Of a DNA stretch of 64,000 nucleotides, positions 58,201 to 64,000 are shown in pieces. The notes under the pieces were generated by a model. That model searched no databases. It was not told where the DNA came from and saw only the letters and a list, made by a program, of their open reading frames with translations. Positions within the stretch are counted from its first letter, which is position 1. Each line of letters opens with the position of its first letter. Source of the stretch: Azospirillum canadense (GTDB lineage: Bacteria > Pseudomonadota > Alphaproteobacteria > Azospirillales > Azospirillaceae); contig NZ_JAOQNG010000010.1 of NCBI RefSeq assembly GCF_025961225.1, positions 1,354,501 to 1,418,500 on the forward strand, in the 5' to 3' direction. The position numbers and the translations under genes were made by a program.

Positions 58201-58783
58201 CATCACGGGCATCAGCACGAGCAATGTCGGAACCAAAGGCACGGCCGTCACGTCCGTGAACACGCAGACGGGGGCCAACGCCGACATCACCTTCACGGTG
58301 GACTACGGTTTCGGTCCGCAGCAGATCACGCTGAACGTCGGCAAGTTCGGCAAGTCGGGCGGCGTGACGCAGTTCGCCGGCAACGAGATCAACGTCCGCG
58401 AACTGGTCCAGGACGGCGCGTCCCGCGGCCAGTACAAGGAGGTGGTCTACGGCGACAACGGCGACGTGATCGTGAACTACGACAACGGCCGCAGCCGCGT
58501 CATCGGCCGCATCCCGGTGGTCACCTTCAACAACCCGAACGCGCTCCAGCGCGAGGCCGGCGGCGTCTACATCGAGACGGACGAGGGCGGCCGCCCCAAC
58601 TTCAACGATCCGGACACCAACGGCGCCGGCGCGGTGGTCGCCAACAGCGTGGAAGCGTCCAACGTCGACATCGCGGACGAGTTCACCAAGCTGATCGTGA
58701 CCCAGCGCACCTATTCCGCCAACACCAAGATCGTCACCACCTCCGACGAGATGCTCCAGGAAGTCCTTGGCCTGAAGCGCTAA
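55262..58783 (+). CDS. flgE: Flagellar hook protein FlgE, greatly enlarged
   Basis: 1173 residues, against about 400-500 for a common FlgE. The N-terminal rod/hook signature (SMTTAVLGLSAQSKALGHIS, DNIANASTNGYKR) and the C-terminal helix (NSVEASNVDIADEFTKLIV, QRTYSANTKIVTTSDEM) are normal. Between residues about 295 and 960 lie six divergent copies of a beta-rich unit starting VGDVYSLTI (302), VGDEFRVTV (420), VPDVYSLSI (568), VGEKYSVTV (660), IGDRYTVSI (771) and VGAEYSVTI (882). These probably form extra surface domains on the hook. Related units occur in FlgL. A sigma-54 promoter precedes the gene and an intrinsic terminator follows it. Confidence 0.93.
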   Translation: MSIFGSMTTAVLGLSAQSKALGHISDNIANASTNGYKRVNTAFETLVLQSNQRLHEPGGVTAAPVFMNNIQGNLTQVQSATNAAIQGQGFFSVSKLSRGLTGPGQQGETVQTQTGTLNADNVYYTRVGDFELDKNRYLVNSAGFALNGWGVDDTTGQLKKDVVQPLQVNTLTDKPQPTNNITLGANLPATPTPGVPIPSSSIQVYDTQGNARTIQFNWRQDSSNVWRLGIDAPGSVTKPVDGTITGSPATMSAGVKTAGQTAVAQESKVLLNGTTSSYPSTVTLNGQTNFYPDGTSQDNIRVGDVYSLTIKGPTPITVSIGPLTVGGANDIANYPDYKSIANALKAAVPSPFKASIPDPKDPRTIQITTAEGYPVDVTASFTNATPVQSTIVSGPTTNLTGSASGTQQSYYNFSAANIDVGDEFRVTVGTKTFSVRVTQNSDDLGAVTTGTSSISIANAANINAVVARLVTVINNAPGYSGLAANGATALKAPAPGVPFGGTANQLVLGNAAFPTFTTSASQTDASSTPNTMKAATPTADTTYTPTTTTPLGVQNSTIDFGSTTALKVPDVYSLSIGGNTYRVPVSYQTINSLTTAGNGNGIDGVIAELVKKINLDTANNGFTAAAGASGQIKLVAVAAAPVVTTSGERFNITATDNVRVGEKYSVTVDNVSYAVEVTDDNVTTMGTFGGVANALAAKINSARPQAPVIATVVNSELKLTARTAGTPFQVDQEYTAASSTTNQVTGPTVSAPTTSRGEQQDFTFPQTKIDIGDRYTVSIDGYPVSVQVNATNYSSFKDMSGVVQELANSINRTTGLNVIATATGGRLSITHNTPSTGRFVATAHVDDASSVTNSLITSTTTSNVPGIHQQQQVTLVGSPGDVGAEYSVTINGTPISYKTTGTETSMEDITTQLANTINKTSQYVTASAIGSVLTVVAKNAKTSNGTNDNGEFDLKVGATDGKTPSHVKLTFGTDADNVGTITGISTSNVGTKGTAVTSVNTQTGANADITFTVDYGFGPQQITLNVGKFGKSGGVTQFAGNEINVRELVQDGASRGQYKEVVYGDNGDVIVNYDNGRSRVIGRIPVVTFNNPNALQREAGGVYIETDEGGRPNFNDPDTNGAGAVVANSVEASNVDIADEFTKLIVTQRTYSANTKIVTTSDEMLQEVLGLKR

Positions 58784-58807
58784 GCGACCACGCCTCAGCG
58801 AGCCCGA

Positions 58808-58834
58808 CGGGCGGCTAAAGAGCCGCCCGCTTTT
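58808..58834 (+). terminator. Intrinsic terminator after flgE
   Basis: A stem CGGGCGGCT / AGCCGCCCG with an AAAG loop is followed by CTTTT. It lies between flgE and flgK and probably lowers flgK/flgL transcription relative to flgE, which is needed in far more copies. Confidence 0.75.
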
Positions 58835-58857
58835 CCCAGACGAAAGGTCCAACGACC

Positions 58858-60267
58858 ATGTCCCTCTTCGGCGCCCTCGGGAGTGCGACGGCCGGTCTGC
58901 GCTCCGTCCAGTCCCAGGTCAAGCTGGTCTCGGACAACATCGCCCGGGCCGACGACCCCAACCGCACCCGGCACACGCTGTCCAACGTTCTGGACAGCGC
59001 CGGCTTCGTCATGTCGACGCAGTACCGGCGCGAGGTGGACACGGCCATGCGCGCCCAGGTCCAGGACCTGACCGCCCAGGAAGGCACCTCGACCACGAAG
59101 TCGGCCTACATGCAGAAGCTGGGCGACCTGATGCGGACGACCGACGGCAAGCCGCTTCTGAACCAGTATGCCGCGGACTTCCAGGCCGCCTGGAAGACGC
59201 TGGAGACGTCGCCGGAAAGCGAGACCGCCCAGTACCAGCTGGTTCAGGCCGCCAACACCTTCTCGCGCGAGATCGTGCGCGTGTCGCAGGGGGTGGAGGA
59301 CCTGGACAACGAGATGAAAGGCGACATGAACACGTCGCTGGACAAGGTCAACGGCCTGCTGAACGACATCAACACCATCAATAACAACATCGTATCGCTG
59401 CAGGGCTACGGCTCCGCCGCGAACGAGGTCGCCGACAAGCGCGACGGCCTGATCAAGGAACTGAGCACCTACATCGGCGTCCGCACGGTGGAACGGCCGG
59501 ACGGCCGCGTCGCCCTTTTCACGCCGTCGGGCCTGGCGCTGGTCGACAGCGACGCGGCAAAACTTTCCTATGACGGCGGCAACATCAACCTGACGGTCGG
59601 CAATCAAAGCACCACCATCAACCAGCACATCCGCGAGGGCAAGCTCGCCGCCTTGATGGACATGCGCGCCGACGGCTCGGCCTCCAGCCCGCCCAAGCCG
59701 GCCAGCGGCGACCCGACCAGCGAGGTGATCCGCAAGCTGCGCTCGCAGCTCGACGCCTATGCCACGATGTTCACCGACCACACCCAGCCCGGCCAGCCGA
59801 CCAGCTTCCGCGACGCCTACGACAACGCGAAGCCGGTGGCGGCGGGGGAGGAGCCGACCCAGTTCTTCATGGGCAAGGACCGCTTCACCCTGGCGGTGAA
59901 CGACAAGCTGCTGAGCGGCGAGACGAAGATCAAGGCCTCGGCCGTCAAGGACGTGGTCGCCGCGGTGAACGCCACCGGCCGCAAGTTCAGCGCCGACGGG
60001 CTGGAACTGGACGACGCGTCCTACACCAGCATGGCCAGCAACATCACCGGCAGCTGGATGACCGCGGCCAAGACGGTGAAGGACCGCAGCGACTTCGCCA
60101 CCAGCGCCCGGCAGACCCTGGACGAGCGTTACCACGGCGCCACGGGCGTGAACATCGACGAGGAGATCGCGAACCTCCAGCAGCTCCAGACCTCCTACGC
60201 CGCGTCGGCACGGGTCATGCAAGTGGCCAATTCGATGTTTGATGCGCTGGAGGCGGTCATCCGATGA
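58858..60267 (+). CDS. flgK: Flagellar hook-associated protein FlgK (HAP1)
   Basis: 469 residues. It caps the hook and joins it to the filament. The N-terminal signature (LGSATAGLRSVQSQVKLVSD, NIARADDPN) differs slightly from the usual NIANxxTPGY. The middle has DINTINNNIVSL, ANEVADKRDGLIKELS and GVRTVERPDGRVALFTPSG, and the C-terminal helix is NIDEEIANLQQLQTSYAASA. AAAGGT stands 9 bases before the ATG. Its stop overlaps the flgL start (ATGA). Confidence 0.93.
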   Translation: MSLFGALGSATAGLRSVQSQVKLVSDNIARADDPNRTRHTLSNVLDSAGFVMSTQYRREVDTAMRAQVQDLTAQEGTSTTKSAYMQKLGDLMRTTDGKPLLNQYAADFQAAWKTLETSPESETAQYQLVQAANTFSREIVRVSQGVEDLDNEMKGDMNTSLDKVNGLLNDINTINNNIVSLQGYGSAANEVADKRDGLIKELSTYIGVRTVERPDGRVALFTPSGLALVDSDAAKLSYDGGNINLTVGNQSTTINQHIREGKLAALMDMRADGSASSPPKPASGDPTSEVIRKLRSQLDAYATMFTDHTQPGQPTSFRDAYDNAKPVAAGEEPTQFFMGKDRFTLAVNDKLLSGETKIKASAVKDVVAAVNATGRKFSADGLELDDASYTSMASNITGSWMTAAKTVKDRSDFATSARQTLDERYHGATGVNIDEEIANLQQLQTSYAASARVMQVANSMFDALEAVIR

Positions 60268-62333
60268 GCTCGGTTACGCAACTTGGCAGCTACGCCAAAT
60301 ATCTGGGGCTGGTCCGCAACCTGACCGCCGGCCAGAAGCAAATCGACGACCTGTCCACGCAGCTGACGACGGGCAAGAAGTCGATCGACCTGAACGCCTA
60401 CGGGGCCGAGACGCAGAAGCTTCTCGACCTCCGGGCGGAGATGGCCAAGCGCGACAACTACGTCCAGAACATCGACACCGCGTCCCCGCGCCTGAAGGCA
60501 ACGGACACGGTGCTGAGCACGCTGGAGCAGATGGCGTCGGACTGGCAGAGCAACAACCTGATGCCCTTCCAGCCGGGCCCGCCCAGCGTCACCTCGGCCT
60601 TCAACGCCAACCCCAACGGCATGAAGGTGACGGTGAACGCGGACAAGTCCAGCTTCACCCAGAACGCCCGCTACACGGTGTCCGCGGTGCCTTCCAAGAC
60701 CGGGGAGAACGGCACCTTCGACGTGACCCTGACCGACGGGCTGGGCGGCACGACGACGCGCGCCATCAACCTGAAGACCGTGCCGCCCAACGACGGCGGC
60801 GGCTACAACTTCAAGATCATCGGCGGGCCGGGCGGCGGCGCGGTCGTGAACCTGAACTTCGACCAGCTGGCGTCGGCCTCCACCAGCAACTTCACGGTGA
60901 ATTGGCCCCAGGCCAACGACACCCGCGACCGCGTTGAAGGCGCGATGCGCGACATGCAGCAGCTGCTGAACGAGCGGTTCGGCGACCGCTTCCTGTTCGG
61001 CGGCGCGCGCTATGACAAGGAGCCGGTCAGCGATCTGCTGGCCGCACCGCAGAAGACCAAGGTCACGCTGAACGGCGCCATCGTCAACACCGACGATTAT
61101 TTCGAGGTGACGATCGACGGCAAGCCCTTCAGCTACCAGGTCCAGGCGAACGACCCGAAGTCGCTGAGCTTCGTCGCGGGCACGCTGAACAACATGATCC
61201 GGTCGGCCGACCCGAAGCTGCCGATGACCGCCATGGCCTCGTCGGACGGCGTGATCACGCTGGTCGGCGACCAGTCGGGCCAGACCTTCGACGTGCAGGC
61301 GCGCGTTGTGAACGCCATGACCGTGGACAACTCGATCAGCCCGCCGACGACCACCCAGCAGGCCACCCTGCCGGCCCCGGCCGGCACGGGCGCGAAGCAG
61401 ATCGACAGCTTCACCCTGACCGGCCAGAACGTCGACATCGGCGACACCTACCAGTTCTCGGTCGAGGTCGGCGATCCCGGCGATCCGTACAACCTGAAAT
61501 ACTATCAGCAGAATCCGAACGAGCCCAAGGACCTGCCGCCCTACCAGAAATACACCGTCAGCTACACGGTGTCGGAGCAGGACTACAACGGCGGCGTCAC
61601 CGACGTGTCGAAGGTCGCCGACCAGCTCCGCCTGCAATACGCGAAGCTGAACCCGCAGCCGCCGGTGGGCATCGACGCGGTGGGCAGCGGGTCCAGCATC
61701 TCGCTGACCAGCAACACCACCATGGACCCGAACCACCCCTCGCGCGTCCAGCAGTTCGCGACCTCCGCAAAGGCCATCAACGGTTCCATCGACAACACCG
61801 TGCAGGTGACGACCCTGCCGCCGGAATCGGATTCCATCACCGACCTGCCCTACGTCGACCCACCCAACCTGCCCTTCTACGACAGCGAGGCGCTGACGAC
61901 GAAGCAGAACATCAAGGCCTCGCAAAAGCCGGCGGTGACCATCGACGACGGGCAGTCGATCAGCTACGGCGTGACCAGCACCGACCGCGCCATCCAGAAG
62001 CTGGTCACCGCCTTCCGCATGGCGCGCGTGGCGGCGTCCAACCCCGGCCAGTACGAGCAGTACATCGCCAAGTCGCGCGAGTTGATGTCGCAGGCGAAGG
62101 ACGAGGTGCGCTCGGTCCACGCCAAGGTCGCTTCCGACATCGCGACGCTGGACCAGAAAAAGAGCGAGCACAAGGACGCCATCGCCACGGTGACCCAACG
62201 CATCGCCGGCATCGAGGGCATCGACGAGACGGAAGTGGCCGCCCGCCTGAAATCCTCCATGAACACCCTGGAGGCCGCCTACACCGTCGCCGGCCAGACG
62301 CAGAAGCTGTCGCTGCTGAATTACCTGGCGTGA
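60264..62333 (+). CDS. flgL: Flagellar hook-associated protein FlgL (HAP3), enlarged
   Basis: 689 residues, well above the usual 300-400. The N-terminal coiled segment (VRNLTAGQKQIDDLSTQLTT, GKKSIDLNAYG) and the LFGG signature (GDRFLFGGARYDKEPV) are those of FlgL and flagellin. The C-terminal helix (ARLKSSMNTLEAAYTVAGQT) is also typical. Residues about 270-520 are an insertion with two units like those in FlgE (TDDYFEVTIDGKPFSYQV from 276; VDIGDTYQFSVEV from 390). It overlaps flgK by 4 bases and is probably translated with it. Confidence 0.92.
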   Translation: MSSVTQLGSYAKYLGLVRNLTAGQKQIDDLSTQLTTGKKSIDLNAYGAETQKLLDLRAEMAKRDNYVQNIDTASPRLKATDTVLSTLEQMASDWQSNNLMPFQPGPPSVTSAFNANPNGMKVTVNADKSSFTQNARYTVSAVPSKTGENGTFDVTLTDGLGGTTTRAINLKTVPPNDGGGYNFKIIGGPGGGAVVNLNFDQLASASTSNFTVNWPQANDTRDRVEGAMRDMQQLLNERFGDRFLFGGARYDKEPVSDLLAAPQKTKVTLNGAIVNTDDYFEVTIDGKPFSYQVQANDPKSLSFVAGTLNNMIRSADPKLPMTAMASSDGVITLVGDQSGQTFDVQARVVNAMTVDNSISPPTTTQQATLPAPAGTGAKQIDSFTLTGQNVDIGDTYQFSVEVGDPGDPYNLKYYQQNPNEPKDLPPYQKYTVSYTVSEQDYNGGVTDVSKVADQLRLQYAKLNPQPPVGIDAVGSGSSISLTSNTTMDPNHPSRVQQFATSAKAINGSIDNTVQVTTLPPESDSITDLPYVDPPNLPFYDSEALTTKQNIKASQKPAVTIDDGQSISYGVTSTDRAIQKLVTAFRMARVAASNPGQYEQYIAKSRELMSQAKDEVRSVHAKVASDIATLDQKKSEHKDAIATVTQRIAGIEGIDETEVAARLKSSMNTLEAAYTVAGQTQKLSLLNYLA

Positions 62334-62350
62334 AGGGGCTTTTCTGGGGG

Positions 62351-62540
62351 GTGGTCGCGTTGGGCCCCCCTCCCATCCTCCCCCCACTTCGCGGGGGGAG
62401 GAGTTGAGCGTCGGAGCGATGGAGTTCCCTCCCCCGCTCTCGGCGGACCGAAGGTCCGCCTGCCGCGTCAGCGCAAGCTTCGCTTGCGCGGGAGCGAAGA
62501 TGGGGGAGGGTTAGGGAGGGGGCCCAGCGCAACAACTCCC
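62351..62540. repeat. Family B palindromic repeat after flgL (expanded copy)
   Basis: Outer arms GTGGTCGCGTTGGGCCCC and GGGGGCCCAGCGCAACAACT match the copy at 41224. The interior is larger, with hairpins CCCCCACTTCGCGGGGGG, GGCGGACCGAAGGTCCGCC and GCGCAAGCTTCGCTTGCGC. It lies between flgL and the terminator at 62562. Confidence 0.85.
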
Positions 62541-62561
62541 CGCAACCCCATCACCATCCCA

Positions 62562-62603
62562 AAACAAAACCGGCGCCCCTTTTCAAGGGCGCCGGTTTTG
62601 TTT
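62562..62603. terminator. Strong bidirectional terminator between flgL and flaF
   Basis: A perfect 17-base-pair stem (AAACAAAACCGGCGCCC / GGGCGCCGGTTTTGTTT) with an 8-base loop. Both sides supply A/T runs, so it can end transcription from flgL (plus) and from flaF (minus). Confidence 0.88.
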
Positions 62604-62612
62604 GTGCCATCC

Positions 62613-63110
62613 TCAGATGGAAATGCTCAGCGATTGGCGCTGCGGCGGGCCGTCGGGGGCCGGGGCCGGTGGGGCCATGGGCGGGCGGGCCGGGGCGGCG
62701 GCCTGCGGCCTCGGCGCCGCCGGCTGGCCGGGCTGGGCCGCCGCCTCGGCGGCTTCGGCGCGCATGGTCAGGCCGCTGGCGACCGAGCGGTTGATGGCGA
62801 CCAGCGTTTCCAGCTTCGTGCCGTCCAGGTCGATCAGGCGGGCCGTCGTCTCCCGATCCACCAGCAGCGACAGGGCCGCGATGTTGGTGCGCACTTCCGG
62901 CGGGTGACCGCAGTCTTCCTCGGTCATGGCGGCCTGGAAGATGGTCCACAGGCGCTGGTTCAGCTGCAGCGCCGCGCGCAGGGCTTCGGTGTTGTCCGGG
63001 TTGCGGCCGGCGTCGATCAGGCGGCGCGCCGCCTCCGCCAGTGCCCACGCCTCTACATCGCGCGGGTTGTCCGAGGTCGGTTTGTTTGCGTATGTCGGTG
63101 TCGGCTTCAT
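62613..63110 (-). CDS. flaF: Flagellar biosynthesis regulator FlaF
   Basis: 165 residues. The first 110 match FlaF: NPRDVEAWALAEAARRLIDA, ALRAALQLNQRLWTIFQAAM and PPEVRTNIAALSLLVDRETT. FlaF occurs in alphaproteobacteria and controls flagellin translation or export, usually with FlbT, which is not seen here. The last 50 residues are an Ala/Pro-rich tail not typical of the core family. The start is ATG 63110, preceded by GAGGGTTTGGA on the minus strand. Confidence 0.85.
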   Translation of the reverse strand: MKPTPTYANKPTSDNPRDVEAWALAEAARRLIDAGRNPDNTEALRAALQLNQRLWTIFQAAMTEEDCGHPPEVRTNIAALSLLVDRETTARLIDLDGTKLETLVAINRSVASGLTMRAEAAEAAAQPGQPAAPRPQAAAPARPPMAPPAPAPDGPPQRQSLSISI

Positions 63111-63223
63111 TCCAAACCCTCGGGGCAGCCCGTCGGACAATTGTCTGTTCGCTCAGGTGCGAGTGACCGTGATTGTCCGGGATCCTCCGGGTTTTGTCAA
63201 CTTAAGGGACCTGTTGGAGACCT

Positions 63224-64000
63224 TTAGCGAGCCTTTGTCACGACCTGTTCGAGACGGCGCGGCGCCTGCTCGATCAGGTCCGTGGCCGCCCGTTCCACCA
63301 CCTCCACGGCGATGCCGTCCATCAGGCCGCTCGCCTTCGGGTCGGCCTTCTGCCGGGCCAGCAGCTCCGTCCGCGGAACGGTGCTGACCACGGTCCGCGC
63401 GCGTGCCCCCCAGGGCCCGTAGGTTTCCGGAAAGCCGGGGCCGAACAGGCCCAGCGTCGGCGTGCCGGCCGCGGCAGCGATGTGCATGAGGCCGCTGTCG
63501 TTCCCAACATAGAGCGCCGCCCGGCGGATGCAGGCCGCCGCGGTCAGCGGGTCGGTGCGGCCGGTCAGATCAATCGCCCGTGCGCCCAGCGCGTCGAGCA
63601 GCGGCCGGGCGCGCTCCCGCTCCGGTCCGGCGGCCAGAACGGCGACGCGCGCGCCCTCCAGCACCCCGCCCGCGCCGGTGATCCGCTCCGCCAGATCAGC
63701 AAATCGCTCCACCGGCCATTCCTTGCCCGGCCAGTTGGCGGTCGGCCCGATCGCCAGGAACGGGCCAATTCCGGCCGGCAGCAGCCGGTCGGCCTCCACG
63801 TCCGCGGCGGAGTCGATCCACAGCCGCGGGTCGGGCGGCGGCGACAGCCCGAGCACTCGGCCGATTTCCTGCACCTTGTGCAGCTCCGGTGCGCGGGCGT
63901 GGAAGACGCGCCGCGCCGCCGGGACCAGGCGCCCGACCGCCGAGTTGCGCAGGTCGACCACGAGATCCCAGCGCACCCGCACGCACTCCAGCCAGAGGTC
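63224..64000 (-). CDS. Glycosyltransferase family 9 protein (5' end missing)
   Basis: The minus-strand frame is open to the right edge, so the N-terminus is missing. The visible 258 residues are the C-terminal half of a heptosyltransferase-like GT-B enzyme: LAIGPTANWPGKEWPVERFA, DLTGRTDPLTAAACIRRA, ALYVGNDSGLMHIAAAAGTP and TLGLFGPGFPETYGPWG. It transfers an activated sugar to a lipopolysaccharide core or another acceptor (known for the family). The place next to flagellar genes also allows a part in flagellar glycosylation. The last 40 residues are helical. Confidence 0.88.
   Translation of the reverse strand, partial: DLWLECVRVRWDLVVDLRNSAVGRLVPAARRVFHARAPELHKVQEIGRVLGLSPPPDPRLWIDSAADVEADRLLPAGIGPFLAIGPTANWPGKEWPVERFADLAERITGAGGVLEGARVAVLAAGPERERARPLLDALGARAIDLTGRTDPLTAAACIRRAALYVGNDSGLMHIAAAAGTPTLGLFGPGFPETYGPWGARARTVVSTVPRTELLARQKADPKASGLMDGIAVEVVERAATDLIEQAPRRLEQVVTKAR

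Overview
The window is high-GC, densely packed bacterial DNA. Several features point to an alphaproteobacterium, most likely a Rhodospirillales genus such as Azospirillum: FlaF and DUF1491 proteins, a late-cobalt-insertion cobalamin pathway (CobG, CobN), EcfG-like promoters and sigma-54 control of hook genes. The genus is inferred from gene content only. I saw no tRNA, rRNA, CRISPR array, transposase or phage gene.

Layout. 1-6.6 kb: the end of a Crp/Fnr regulator, a ribbon-helix-helix protein, a MASE3 histidine kinase with an overlapping receiver protein, a MarR-type regulator, rimO and an HNH protein. 6.6-22 kb: a stress and storage region with small hydrophilic proteins, an RTX protein, a hemerythrin-like/phasin fusion and trehalose synthesis from glucan. 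The trehalose genes are a very large maltokinase-TreZ-MalQ fusion and treY. They are followed by a cupin, a single-domain response regulator and a glutathione transferase. 22-31.6 kb (minus strand): a branched-chain-type ABC transporter, acetoacetyl-CoA synthetase, 3-hydroxybutyrate dehydrogenase and a sigma-54 activator, with a -24/-12 promoter in front of the first gene. 31.9-48.5 kb: a cobalamin locus headed by a B12 riboswitch (cbtB, cbtA, cobW, cobN, cobG, cobH, cobI, cobJ, cobK, cobL, cobE, cobM, cbiD, cobA, cobB, bluB). 48.5-53.5 kb: a candidate small RNA, a 5'-nucleotidase-like protein that has lost its metal ligands paired with a histidine kinase, a composite palindromic element and a DUF1491 protein. 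53.6-64 kb: flagellar hook genes (flgE, flgK, flgL, flaF) between a TPR/glycosyltransferase-like protein and a family 9 glycosyltransferase.

How it fits together. Many B12 genes overlap by 4 or 8 bases and are probably translationally coupled. TreY and TreZ convert glucan ends to trehalose, and MalQ and maltokinase domains could recycle the short maltodextrins left over. EcfG-like motifs precede the trehalose fusion, the hemerythrin/phasin gene and a small hydrophilic protein, suggesting a shared general stress response. Gaps between genes are often filled by two families of GC-rich palindromic repeats. One copy lies in frame inside cobG. The points I find most unusual are the three-enzyme trehalose fusion, the six-fold repeat in the oversized hook protein that recurs in FlgL, the inactivated nucleotidase beside a sensor kinase, and the sigma-54-controlled transporter/ketone-body cluster.
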